From Telopea speciosissima (taxonomy: Eukaryota > Streptophyta > Magnoliopsida > Proteales > Proteaceae): a stretch of 64,000 nt of DNA. The notes beneath the pieces were generated by a model. That model was not told the origin of the DNA and did not search any database. It worked only from the letters and a program-made list of their open reading frames with translations. This document shows positions 11,601 through 24,000 of the stretch, one piece after another. The stretch is from positions 21,423,913-21,487,912 of the forward strand of contig NC_057923.1 in the NCBI RefSeq assembly GCF_018873765.1. Direction: 5' to 3'. Position 1 is the first letter of the stretch, and every line of letters starts with the position of its first letter. The position numbers and the translations under genes were made by a program.

Positions 11601-11754
11601 AATTATGAGAGGAGAGAGAAATGCAGGAAACAGGGTTATGTTAGGTTGAATGAATTGGGTGAAATTTGGACTTTCAAATACTGCCGTTTGATTTTGGTAA
11701 GACACATGTCGTGAATCTAAGAAGGGAAAACCTAATCCATTCCCCAAGTTCCTC

Positions 11755-11830
11755 TAATGAAGGCAAAAATGACCATTCTACCCCTTGCCCGAGTGGGATC
11801 CACTTCATCTATTAGAGGAACTTGGAAAAA
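11755..11830. repeat. Small foldback MITE remnant
   Basis: The inverted pair CCAAGTTCCTCTAAT (from about 11755) and ATTAGAGGAACTTGG (to about 11826) encloses AATGACCATTCTACC and a GCCCGAGTGGGATCCAC block. The same internal words appear in 40815-41002, so both belong to one family. Confidence 0.5.
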
Positions 11831-12221
11831 TAGATCAGACAGGAAATAGAACAGATAATTTTTCATAAAAATCCCATTAATGTTGTGTGTGTGTGGACAT
11901 GCTCTAAAGGAGTTTGATAGACATGTGGCAGCTTCTCCCTCAGATGGAAATATCGGGGTTACGTCATGTTCTTATTGGAGCATGACTAGCATTTCTATGT
12001 AGGCTGTACTGGCTCTAGATTCGGTAACTCTGAAATCTGAATAATAAGGTTCATAAATTCCCAACTAGTTCTACCCAAACTTTGTGGATGTTAATCTCAT
12101 TTCATGGAGTAAGAAGCAGCTTTAGTACTTTAGGGGTTGCCCTCTAGACTGCGAAGGCTGAGGGCCGTGAAAAACATACTATATATGGTAAGTAGTTAAT
12201 ATCTTATACATAAACATGCAT

Positions 12222-12295
12222 GACCGCATAGCGCAGTGGATTAGCGCGTTTGACTTCGGATCAAAAGGTCGTGGGTTCGACTCCCACTGTGGTCG
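12222..12295 (+). tRNA. trnR-UCG: tRNA-Arg (anticodon TCG)
   Basis: A 74-nt cloverleaf with acceptor stem GACCGCA/TGTGGTC and discriminator G. The anticodon stem TTTGA/TCAAA encloses loop CTTCGGA, giving anticodon TCG. Box A-like TAGCGCAGTGG and box B GGTTCGACTCC are intact. A TTTTT Pol III terminator follows at about 12303. No intron. It lies 1.2 kb from tRNA-Gly on the same strand; the spacing suggests separate transcription. Confidence 0.95.
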
Positions 12296-12676
12296 ACTGT
12301 AATTTTTATTTTCAGAACGTTTCTTCAATTCCCTTGAGGAGTGTGGCATCCGGATAGAGAACTTTCTCCTTAAAAATAAAATGTCTGAACTATATCTTTG
12401 TTTTTGTCTATCTTTTCAAGTTACCATATTGGATTTTGTTATTTTATTTTTATAAGTTAAGATAATGTGATTCTTTTTCTAGATTTTCTACTGATTTATA
12501 TATATATTGATTTATGCAATGTGATGTATGGAATCACATATTTATTAAAATAAATACAAGATAAAATCAAAAGTAAAAAAACGTAAGAAAATCAAATACG
12601 AAGAAGAGTAAAAGACAAGGTAATTGCTGAACTCTCAAGTCTCAACCTTAACCCTCATAAAATAAAAAATAAACGG

Positions 12677-12887
12677 TAAAGATGTCAATGGATAATCGAA
12701 AATTTGTATTTGATCCGCATTCATATCCATTTTGGAGAATCCGTATTAAAAAAAAAAAATCACTATCCAAAAACTAGCCGAATCTGTTCGAAAACCGATA
12801 GGGTATTATCCGAATCCGTTCGAATATAATTGGATACGGATATGATAATGCCACTATCCGACCAAATTCAATCCATTTACATCCTTA
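12677..12887. mobile_element. hAT-type MITE remnant (TAARGRTGTCAA termini)
   Basis: Left end TAAAGATGTCAATGGAT and right end ATCCATTTACATCCTTA form terminal inverted repeats. Inside are subterminal ATCCG/CGGAT words on both strands. No coding capacity. Flanking 8-mers do not match convincingly. The termini resemble those at 34050-34825, where an 8-bp duplication is clear. Confidence 0.6.
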
Positions 12888-13072
12888 ACTAAAATCGAGT
12901 TAAAACTGATTTGTTTTTTGGTCAATCAGTTAAAATGATTCATAAATGGTGGGTATTACACAACTTGCTATCCGCCATTCCACGGTCCTAGAAGTCGGTT
13001 AACCTTTTGAGATTGGTGTGTGGTTTGTGTGATTACACTTTCATCAAACATAAAAAAAAAGGGGGTGTGTAC

Positions 13073-13095
13073 TCTTTCTCTCTCTCTCTCTCTCA
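13073..13095 (+). repeat. (CT)n microsatellite
   Basis: About eleven consecutive CT units, downstream (3') of MFP1. Confidence 0.9.
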
Positions 13096-13292
13096 TTATA
13101 TTGAGCACTGTAGGCGTGTCTAAAATCTGGACTTCCCCATTGCGGATCTGAATAATAGGGACAATCAAAGAAGAGTGATGATTGCATAACATTTTGTTAA
13201 ATCAAGAAGCCTGATTGTATAAAAGGACTCTACAAAAAGAATATGATAAACATGATACAAACAGCAAAATACACAGAGAGCCTATCCATTTA

Positions 13293-15008
13293 TTAAGAAG
13301 CATCAGAGTGGGCCCCACCCTTTTTCCTCCTAGTAATTCTCTTCACAGCAACAGGAGCATCATGACCTGTGATCTTTTCCTGATGTTGATCATTTACAAG
13401 AGTTCTTGAGTTTAGCTGACTCCTCAACCGTAAAATCTCACCCTTTGCAGAAGCCAGTTCCTCCTCCAGCTTCTTTGCTCTCTTCTCAAAACTCTCCCTT
13501 TCCTTTCCTAGCTTCATCACAAGGTTGTGGGCATCTTGCACATTTTCTCGAGCTTCTTGCGATACAGATTTTTGCTCAACAAGGGACTTGTAAAGTATAT
13601 CATTTTCATCTCCAAGGTTAGCAATTCTAGAGTTAGTCATTTCTAGATCTCTCGAAAGCAATAAAGCATTTCTATTCATCTCATTGAGTGACTTGGTGGC
13701 CTCTTCCAGGTCCATTTCCAGAGCCTTTCTTGCTTCCTTGTCTTTTAAGATTTGCTTTCCTGACGCCTCTAGTTCCTTCTTCAAAGAAGCAACTTTCTGC
13801 TTCTCTTCTTTTAAATCATGAGCTGCACTTTCTGCTTTTTTATAGACATCAACCAGTTCCTTCTTTAAGTTATCACGAGTTACTGTTACAGCAGCCAGTT
13901 CACTGGACATGCTTTGGAGCTCTTCTTCAGTTTCCTCCAGAAGTGCCTTCACTGATGCAAGCTCACCTGAAAATACTTCTGCAGTAGACCTCGCCTCATC
14001 CAAACTTTCCTTTAATGATTCCTGAGATTTGGTGAATTCTGCCCTAACCTTAGAAACTTCAGATGAGAGCTCTTCACATAAGTTTCTAGACTGTTTCAAT
14101 TCTTTTGACAGATCAGAGACCTCAACCCTTGACACACCAAGAGTTTCCTGTGTGATTTGGAGCTCATGTGTCAGGTTTTGTACATTGCTCACTTCTATCT
14201 CCAGCAATTTCTTCAATGCATCCCTTTTTTGGGTTAAATTGGCGATTGCAGCCTGGAAGCTGGCTGCCTCATTAAAAGCAAGCTCAAGCTTCTCTTTATG
14301 CTGATGAAGTTCTTGCTCCCTTTTCACTAAGAGTTCAGCATCTGAGGCAGCTTTCTTTTCCGAAGACAACTTAAGATCGTTATAGTCTTTCTGAAGAGCA
14401 TCAACGTTTCTGTTCATGTCATATCTTTCAGCAATTAAGGAACTTATTCTGGCATCCAGATCATCCATTGCAGAGTTCTTTAAATCTAGTTCTCTTTGAG
14501 TCATAAATAGTTGGCCTTTCACAGCTTTCATTTCTAAATTTGCTTCTGCTAAGTCAGCCTTGGCTTGCTTCCAGATAGAATCCAAGTTCTTACATTCCAT
14601 TTCCTTCTCTACAAGTGAGGAACTGAGATTTCTAATAGTATCTTCATTCTTCTTCATCTCCACACATAGCAAGTTTATTCTTTCCTGCAAGATTTCAATA
14701 GAATACAACTTCTCCTTCAGGTTGGCTTCAAGCAACTTTTTGTCCTCAGCAGCCTTCCTGAGATCAGTTAGAAGTCTATCCATCAGGTCTTTATGCTCCT
14801 TGACTAAACTTTTCTCACTTTGTAGCTCTTTCTGTAAGCTTGTTAATGTACTGTTTGTTGAAGCTAGTTCATCTAACAATGACTGCTGTTCTTCCTTTGC
14901 CTTTTTAATTTGTTTGGCTCGTTCTTCTTGTTCATTCAGTAGCATTCTTTCAGTGCTGTTCTGCAGCGATTCCATGGCTGCTTCTTTTCTACTCAGTCTG
15001 GCATTTAT
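13293..15008 (-). CDS. MFP1: MFP1 exon 4 (coiled coil and basic C-terminus)
   Basis: 571 codons plus TAA, residues 162-732. Almost continuous heptad-rich coiled coil with recognisable MFP1 blocks such as [20 protein letters not shown] and [12 protein letters not shown]. The C-terminus has a basic cluster, [10 protein letters not shown], the type of region implicated in DNA binding. The acceptor is TTTGAGATGCAG|ATAAAT; the upstream ATG codons in this frame lie in intron 3 and are not the start. Confidence 0.94.
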   Translation of the reverse strand: MNARLSRKEAAMESLQNSTERMLLNEQEERAKQIKKAKEEQQSLLDELASTNSTLTSLQKELQSEKSLVKEHKDLMDRLLTDLRKAAEDKKLLEANLKEKLYSIEILQERINLLCVEMKKNEDTIRNLSSSLVEKEMECKNLDSIWKQAKADLAEANLEMKAVKGQLFMTQRELDLKNSAMDDLDARISSLIAERYDMNRNVDALQKDYNDLKLSSEKKAASDAELLVKREQELHQHKEKLELAFNEAASFQAAIANLTQKRDALKKLLEIEVSNVQNLTHELQITQETLGVSRVEVSDLSKELKQSRNLCEELSSEVSKVRAEFTKSQESLKESLDEARSTAEVFSGELASVKALLEETEEELQSMSSELAAVTVTRDNLKKELVDVYKKAESAAHDLKEEKQKVASLKKELEASGKQILKDKEARKALEMDLEEATKSLNEMNRNALLLSRDLEMTNSRIANLGDENDILYKSLVEQKSVSQEARENVQDAHNLVMKLGKERESFEKRAKKLEEELASAKGEILRLRSQLNSRTLVNDQHQEKITGHDAPVAVKRITRRKKGGAHSDAS

Positions 15009-18000
15009 CTGCATCTCAAATCCATACATAAGTATTAAAAACCACTTGCTCCATTATGACGAACCGTCTATTAACACAATACGCTAAGAATTCTAAATAC
15101 ATAGAACCAAAAAGATTGACAATTACAAGAACATAAAAAATCTTTATTATGGAGGTAAGGAGAGGTTATACAGATTCAATTGTTGCTGCAGCAGTTTCCT
15201 TCTCCTTCTGTGACGATGCATATAATGCACCAAGCACACCTGAACCAATAATGCCAATCGCATTCAAAAGTGCCACAAATGGATTTGGTTGTGCTTCTCC
15301 CTGATGTAGTTGCTGTGCACAAAAGCCTTCCAATTTCAGATGTTTCAAGCTTAAATATAGTTTAGCTTTAAAATATGTTCCATTACTTCTAAAACGCAGA
15401 AATGGGCAGAGGTACACACCTTTTGAAGATTTTTTGGTGTTTGAGGACCTTCACCCCCAGGCATTCTTATGCTTTTCTCATCTGCATTAAAAAATAAGAA
15501 ATAAGTGATAAAAAGGGACACCAGCAGCCACGATTGATCAGATGAATGAAGGATTAAAATTAGTTGATTAAGAAAACAAAAACTTAAAGAATCAGAGTTT
15601 GTTCTAATGTCTTCAGAATTACATACATTAGGCATGAATGAATGCTTGAGGGTGAGCCTTGGTGCAACGGTAAAGGTTGCTCCATTGTGACCAAATGGTC
15701 ACGGGTTCGAGTCTGGAAACAGCCTCTTTGCGAAAGCAGGGGTAAGGCTGCATACATTACGACCCTCCCTAGACCCCACAGTGGCGGGAGTCTCGTGCAC
15801 TGGGAACACCCTTTTAGGCATGAATGAATGCTTGTTGGCACTTTGAAGGATACATATTAGGCACTACATAAGGCCACAAAGACAGTTATCTATGAAAATA
15901 GCCAAGTCTAATGCAATCTATAAAATGATCAAAGTTCAAAATGTTAAAATGCATTTCCGAATTGAACTATCCAGAGAAGACTAATCTGTTTAACATTATC
16001 GATATGCTATCTGCTTCAAAACATGTTCATAGGGTTTTGTGGGTCATCTAATATCAAACTTCAACTGTCCAAATGCTGCTGCAATCAACTTAGTAAACGG
16101 GTCTAGAGCTGTCAGGTTGAAAGCAAAACAAGGACGGCATTTGAAAGGAGAGATGGTCATTATAAACACTTATTCCAATAATCTGCAGATGACGTGAATA
16201 GCTCATCTTGAGATACACAATCAAAAGATGTGCTTTTATGGCTGTAGGATCCATCATGGTTCTAAATATTCCTCCAGCCAGCTGCCTTAGCTGTTATAAC
16301 AACATTTCAATTTGCCTCTTGTAAGATAGGAAGATTGAATTGTGTAATTCCCCTTAGTCTTATGATGGGGATTAGTTTGTATTTATAATTCATTTAGAAT
16401 GGTTACAAGAGATAAGAGTTTGTTACAATCTGATAAGATCAGCCTTAGCCGTGTAACAGCTTTTGTGTGGGAACTCTAGAGAGGGAAGCTGACTTAGTCT
16501 CAGCGTTATCTACAATTTGAATTTGAACTAGGCTCTTATCCGTAATACACACCCGCAAGTGAACTGTTCGGCTACAAACAGTGAGCTTGTCCTGAAGAGC
16601 ACAAAAGCATGGAGCTGGAAGTCCCTTAGTCATGATATCACCAATTTGATCTGGGCTGGCAACAAACCGGATACAGAGGTGACCGGTGGTGACTCGTTCA
16701 CGTACAAAATGGAAGTTGATTTCGATGTGTTTAGTGTGGAAGTGGAAGAGGGGATTAGCCGCAAGGTAGGTGGCCCCAATGTTGTCACAATAGGGGAGGT
16801 GATGCCAAGGTCGAGTAATAGTTGGCGCCGCTAGAGAAGCTCAGTGGAGGCATTAGCAAGGCCCTTGTATTCAGACTCAGTCGACGAACAGGCTATGTAA
16901 TGTAGCTCTAGATAGGCAAAGGACCTACTAGAGGCCAGATATCCAGGATCTAACAATAAAGGAACCAAGGGGCTACTGGTTCTGCAGTTGCAATAGGGCA
17001 GAATTGTAGTTTTAGGTCAAAACTAGGGTTAGGTTTGGGGAAATGGGGGTAATTTTTATATGGTAATGCTAGGCAAGTCTAGGGGAAGCTAACAGTGTAG
17101 GTTTGAACAAGGTTTGAACAAAATTTCAAATTTCAGAAATTTAGGGTTAGGATTTCGGGTTTTTGGTTTTTAGAATTTAGGTTGAAATTAGGGTTTAGAG
17201 TGAGAATCTGCACCAAAGCTTTAGGTTGAGTTCTCCAAGGGTAGGGAAGAGCATTCGGCCAAGGTTGGGTGAAGTTTTGATGGTTGGATACGGCTGAATG
17301 GAAATTTTAGGGTTTTGGGGTTTTACAGAGATGAGGGGTATTAGGGTTTAGGTGTTAGGATGGGGCTGCAAGTAAGGTCGAGTGAAAGGGGAGGTCTAAT
17401 GGACCTGTGGTTAAAATCTGATTGTAAACTGATGGGGGAATAGGGCTGGATAGGGAATTTAGGGTTTGAGAGACTTAGGGTTTAATGGAGATCGATTGGG
17501 GGTGAATAGGGTACGCTGTAGAGGATTAGAAGAAGAAGGATAAATGCAGAAAATTAAAATAACTTACTGGATTGAGCAATGGAGAAGGATAGAACCACCT
17601 TCAGAAAAGATCCACCCAGCCGTCACGGCGTAAGGAGTCGTAGGGGATCCACCTACCCTTTCCACCTTGATAGAACCACAAGGATATACATTCACAAAGA
17701 GCAGCAGCAGCAACTAGGCAGCAATACGATTTTTTTTTAACTTCATAAACTTGTGGGGGAGCCTCCCACGGTTTAATATTTATAATAAAAGGCTAATAGC
17801 CAAATCCTAATATAATCTAAACGCTTCCCTCACTTAAATCGTGGAAGGGAATGACTACAATTAAAAGCTAATAACTTAAAAAAAAAATAAAAAGACCCAA
17901 TTGTCCCTAATAACTTAAAATAAAAGACACTTAATTAAATCACTTAAATTGAACCAATTGGATACAACCAATTTGAACCGGTTCAATTAAAAAAATAAAA

Positions 18001-21000
18001 ATAAACTAAGTATTGGGCTAATCCCGTATGCAACCTATGTACCCCTAGTTTAGGCCCATTAAAGTAGCCTATTACATAGAAAACCCTTGGGATCAAAGGC
18101 CCAACATATATATATCCCAAGCCTAGACTTATTTCTAAAGAAATAAGCCCATTTCGATGATGAATCTGCATCAACTCTCCCCAGCTTAAAAAAATTCGTC
18201 CTTGAATTTTGCAGTGATGAGGAGGAAACAACATATGAGTAGCAGCTTTAACCATTCCAAAACAAAATTCTGGTGAGACGAGAACATTAGGGATAAAGTC
18301 TTCAAGGCGTGGAGCTTTATCTTCGAAGAACCATGGTGGCATAACAAACTCTATGTGTTCAACCTTTGACTCAACCGTGAATGCCCTATCCATAGAGTCT
18401 TCAGTGTTAGTAACCTTCTTAAACGCAAGCTCCACCTCTTCAAGGACAGCATTTTGAATGCCATTGTTTTCCTGTGGAATGTTATCAACCACCTCTTCAT
18501 CTTCCACTGTTGCAGCTTTTCCTACATTGGTTTCTTCGACATAGACCACTTCAGTAGGATCTTCTACATGTTGACGGTCCATCTTTGAAGCTATAGGAGT
18601 GGTCTCTTTCTTTTCATCACAATTCACTATTACTTCAGCTTTATCTTCAACTTCCTTTGGCAATGAAAATTTGTATTCTCTATACCTGTCTTCCTTGTGA
18701 TCTTTATACCTTTCTTTGTCATCTCTATAATCCTTGTGATCTCTGGGGTGACCTTTGTATCCATATCTGGGATTCCCATCTCTGTCAGGTAGCCTCTGTA
18801 CCACCGAATTGAATCACTTAAATTGAACCAATTGGATACAACCAATTTGAACTGGTTCAATTAAAAAAATAAAAATAAACTAAGTATTGGGCTAATCCCG
18901 TATGCAACCTATGTACCCCTCGTTTAGGCCCATTAAAGTGGCCTATTACATAGAAAACCCTTGGGATCAAAGGCCCAACATATATATATCCCAACCCTAG
19001 ACTTATTTCTAAAGAAATAAGCCCATTTCGATGATGAATCTGCATCACTACGGTATGTTGCTTCTTTGAGCTCCAGGAAATGAGGTTCGATCCAAAGTAA
19101 ACGCAATAACCACTTATGGAACGGTGATTGTTCGGACAGCCAGCCCTAGCATTAGTGTAGGCATGAAGTTCGTCGTGGGAGAGTGCATGAACTAGCAAAC
19201 CTTGTTAACTGAAAAAGGCAATGTCTGGGCCGGTCAGTGTGAGGTATTGGAGAGCTCCAACTATGCTCTGATAGAGAGTGGAATCATGGAATGAAGTGTC
19301 GTGGGTGTGGGATAAGGGGGTGGTGGAGCTATGGGTGAGCATGGTTTTGGAACCATCCATTCTGACATTGCGGAGGAGATCAAGTATGTATTTTGTTTGA
19401 GAAAGGTAGAGCCCCTACGGTGTTCGGATACCTTCAATTGCAAGGAAGAAGTGACGGCCCCCAAGATCCTTAATGGTAAATTCAGACCCAAGGGCAGTGA
19501 TGAGTTATTGAACGGCGGTGGATCGTCAACGTAGACAAGGATGTGGAGCTGTTCTTGACTGCAATGACACACATATAGAGCGGTATCGAAGGAAGATAAC
19601 TTAAAACCGAGGGAGGCAAGAAATGAGCCATGCTGATGAGACCAGGCGCGGGGGGCCTGTTTAAGGCCATACAAGGCCCGCTTGAGGTGGTATACATGAT
19701 GAGGGAAGGCAAGATCAGTGAAGCCAAGAGGCTGCGTCACATAAACTTGTTCCTGAAAACCTCCGTGAAGGTAAGTGTTATGAACGTCAAGTTGGTGGAG
19801 AACCCAACCACAAGAAATGGCAATGGAGAGAACAATGTGGATGGTGGTGGGTCTAACAACGGGGCTAAACGAATCAAAATTGTCAATGCCTTCCTATTGG
19901 TGAAAACCCTTTACGACGAGGCGGGCCTGGTAGTGGGCGATGGAGCCCCCAAAATGACGTTTGATGCAAAAAACCCATTTATTGCCAACAAGGTTCATGG
20001 AGGGATAGTGAGGGACCAAGGTCCAAGTCCCATTGTGCATGAGAGTATTGAACTCATTACTCATGGCGGCACGTCACTTAGGGTCCTTACTGGTCACAGT
20101 GTATAATGTGGGTTCTTCTATGGGGGAGGGAAGGGAAGAGACGAGGGCTTGGGGTACCGGGTATTTAGTAGCAAGAAGGTTGAGCTAAGAGATTAGTTTT
20201 GTAATACTAGCCTTTAAGCGACTATTGGATATGCGAATCTGAAGGGTGGGGGAGGGGGAGGATGTGATAGGAGAAGCAAGGACATTGCCGAGAGGAGGGG
20301 GAGAGGGAGAGGGAGGAAGGTGGAGAGATAGGAGGGCGGTGGGTGCACGGTAGGAGTACAAGGCCACAGTTGATGAGAGGAGGTCGGGGAGAAACCATTG
20401 ATTGAGATGGTGAGTGACCGGGTGAGGTTGTTACCAGGGGGAAGAGGGTCTCATCAAATGTGACATGGCAAGAAATGTAGGTGCGCCCAATGATGGGATC
20501 GAAGCATTTACAGCCCTTGTGTCTACTGCTGTAGCCAAGAAAGATGCACTGAGTGAACGATACTATAGCTTAGGATTGTTGAACGGTTGTAGTTAGGGAT
20601 AACAGGCGCACCTATATGTGTGAAGTATCAAATAATCAATTTCGTGACCCAACAACACCTGAAATGGAGAACGAGATTGAAGCATTGGGGTGGGGAGCCG
20701 ATTGATTAAGTATGTAGCCATTTCAAAAGTTAACACCCAGAAAGACATGGGGTGATTCGCAGGAGCTAACAGAGTTAACCCAGCTTCAACAATATGGCGA
20801 TGCTTACGTTCAGCCCTACAATTCTACTCAGAGGTATGAGGACAGGAGTACCAATAGGCGATGCCATGTTGGGTGAAATAATGATCGAAACCCTGGTACT
20901 CAAGTGTGCCATCAGATTGAAACATTTGGATTTTGTAATTAAAGTAGGTAGATATATGCTTGTGAAATGCAATAAATATAGACAACACATCAGAATGACA

Positions 21001-24000
21001 AACAAGTGGAAAAGGCCAGGTGAATCAACTAAAATCATCAATAAATGAAATATAGTACTTATAGCCCTGAATCGAAGGCAATGCAGCTGGACCCCAGATG
21101 TCCAAATGAATCAATTGAAAAGAAAAAGTTGCAACAACATTATTCAAAGTAAACGGGAGTGTTACAAAACCAGAATCCTGCAACCAAACCAAGGCAAGGA
21201 GAAAGGAAAGAGAAGAGAGAAAAGAAGAAAAGAGAAGAGAGAAAAGAAGAAAAGAGAAGAGACAACCAAAGTTGTGGGAGGCTGCCTGTGGCTAGAATAA
21301 AATGCCTAACCGCAGGCCCCTCCTCTATTTATAATAATCATCAATAAAAATAACATGGGGACTAAAATACCCCTGTTCACGACATTGTTCACAGGAACAG
21401 TGTCATAGCCCAAAAGACAAAAATAGCCTTAGAAACTGAACACTGCCCCTCAAGCTGGAGCATATGCATAACCCATGCTCAGCTTGTTACAACAAGTATG
21501 AAAGCTAGGAGCAAACAAAGACTCAGTAAACATGTCAGCCAACTAGTCTTTGGAAGAAACAAAAGGAGTCTCAACAAGCTTCTTTAAAATTGCATCCCAG
21601 ACAAAATAACAATCCACTTCAATATGCTTGATCCGCTCGTAATAGACCTGATTGCTTGCAATATATATATGGCAGCATGGTTGTCACAATATATTTTCAT
21701 AGGAGAAGGCATAGGAAAACCCATCTCAAGGAGAGGAGAATGGAGTCGCACCAATTCAGATGTAGAATGAACCATAGCTATGTATTCCGCTTTAGCACTA
21801 CATCTAGCAATGGTGGTCTGTTTCTTACTACGCCATTTAACTAGGTTACCTCCAACAAAAGTGCAGTAGCCTGTAGTAGAAAGACGATCACTGGCTAAAC
21901 CAGCCCAATCAGCATCAGAGAAAGCAGCCAACTTTATATGCTTATTGGATAGATAAATAAGCTCTTTATCAGGGGCATACTTCAAATACCGAAGGATACG
22001 AACAGTTGCATCCCAATGAGCCTTCTAAGGAGATTGCATAAACCGGCTGAGGACACTGACTGCAATAGATATGTCTAGCATAGTGACTGTGAGATATATC
22101 AACTTCCCAATCAAGCTCCTATACTGATGCACATCTTTAAGAGGCTCACCATCATCAACTCCAAACTTTTAATGAGGATCCATAGGAACATCCATTGGTT
22201 TTGATGCAATCATACCAGTGTTAGGTAGGAGATCTAAGACATACTTTCTTTGGAACAAGCTAATACCTTTCTTGCTTCTCACAACCTCAATACCAAGGAA
22301 ATAGTGAAGTTTACTCACATCCTTGGTCTGAAAATGTTGTTTTAGATGTTCTTTTACCTCTATAATACCAGCCACATCATTACCAGAGATGATATTATCC
22401 ACATAAACAATCAAAAGATTCAAAACAATTATTTTATCTCCTCGGCGATGAACAAAGACAGAATGGTTAGAGTAAAAAAAAAAAACAAAAAAAGGGTGTA
22501 TCCATTGCACGAGGCTCCCGCCACTGCGGGTCTGGGGAGGATCATAATGTACGCAGCCTTACCCTGCTTTCGCAGAGAGGCCGTTTCCAGACAGAATGGT
22601 CAGAATAACACTGTCAAAAACCACAAGAGATATCGATGGCACTAAAGTTCTCAGACCACACCCTAGGAGACTGTTTAAGGCCATAAATAGCTTTATATAA
22701 TCTACAAACATGACCACTACTCTCCCCCTAAGCAACATACCCTGGAGATTGCTCCATATAGACCTCGTGCAGATCACCATAGAGAAACGCATTTTTAATA
22801 TTCAATTGAAATAAGGGTCAATCAAAGTTAACAGCAAGAGAAATAAGAAGGCGAACAGAATTCAACTGGGCAACATGAGAGAATATCTTGAAGTAATCAA
22901 CTCCATCAATCTAAGTATACCCTTTGGCAACCAGAAGGGCTTTCAGCCATTCAACAGATCCATTAGGATGGTACTTGACAGTATAAACCCAGCGATACTT
23001 AACCAAGTCCTTACCAAGAAGTAAATCTACTAAACTCCAGGTGTTACAGGTCAAAAGAGCATCCATTTCAACATCCATGGCGGCTTTCCAGCTAGGGAGT
23101 TGCAGAGCTTCAGTATGATTTTTAGGAATACTATTAGTAGAGAGAGACAATGCAAACTGATGACTAGAAGGACAAAAATGAAACAAGGAAACAAACTGAT
23201 CTATAGGATACACAACCATAGACTTCAGAGTACAGGAACGTGCACCTTTACGCTTAGCGACTAGTAAGTCATCAGATAAAGTAGGACTTGGACCTCCACC
23301 AGAGGAAGAAGATGGTGCAGAAGGTAAAGCTACTGTAGCAGTAGACACCTGACCGAGCGACATCAATTTATTCCGTCACTAATATACCTGTAAAGGTGGT
23401 GTGAACGGAACTAAGGAGGGAATAAGAGGAGACTAAGGAGTGAGAGGAGTGGTCCACTCATCCGTAGAGGAAGATACATGGGGAGAGAAAAAGGAAGCAC
23501 CTTCAAAGAAGGTGACATTAGCACTCACAAAATACTTCTCGGTAACAGGATCATAACACTTATAGCCTTTTTGAATCCGAGGATAACCCTGAAAAACACA
23601 TTTAGTGAACTGAGGAGATAACTTATCAAGATGAGAGTGCATATTGTGCACAAAACAAATACAACCAAATACACGAGGAGGTAAGGAAGGAATAATAACA
23701 AAAACGGAGACTTACCGGCAAGAACGGAAGACGGCAGGCGATTAATCAAATATCAGCCAGTTAAAACCGCATCACACCAAAAACATAGGAACATGCATAT
23801 GTAAGTATGTAACATAATAGCACAGGCTAACCTCTAACAAATGTCTATTTCTGCACTCCGCCACCTCATTTTGTTGTGAGGTGTAGGAACAACTAGTTTG
23901 ATGAATCATCCCACGGGTAGCACAAAAAACAGAAATATCTCTTTACACATATTCCAAAGCATTGTCAGATCGAAAAACTTTAATGAGGATACCAAATTAA

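Larger units (their letters stand above)
16898..19047 (-). mobile_element. Internally deleted Ty3/gypsy element inside Copia B RNase H
   Basis: Minus orientation. It begins TGATGCAGATTCATC at 19047 and ends CTACATTA at 16898. It consists of the first ~235 bp of a 5' LTR (19047-~18812), a direct junction into a fragment of internal region (~18811-18174), and a full 3' LTR (18173-16898). Flanking 5-mers are CGTAG (minus, 19052-19048) and CATAG (16897-16893), one mismatch. Excising it rejoins the copia RNase H frame. The deletion removed the rest of the 5' LTR, the primer site and nearly all coding sequence. Confidence 0.85.

Noticed and set aside
13406..15087. Several plus-strand open frames (up to 175 codons) opposite MFP1
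   Set aside because: They are antisense shadows of the coiled-coil exon, Leu/Ser-rich because Glu/Lys codons are read backwards.
15654..15710. tRNA-like sequence with box A and B
   Set aside because: It continues into the Au SINE body and does not fold as a full cloverleaf; it is the SINE head.
16980..17530. Many TTTAGGG-like words suggesting telomeric repeats
   Set aside because: They are irregularly spaced, mixed with unrelated sequence and lie within a gypsy LTR.
19331..20106. Plus-strand frames of 67 and 158 codons
   Set aside because: They are antisense to the Copia B RT, which has YVDD and [12 protein letters not shown] on the minus strand.
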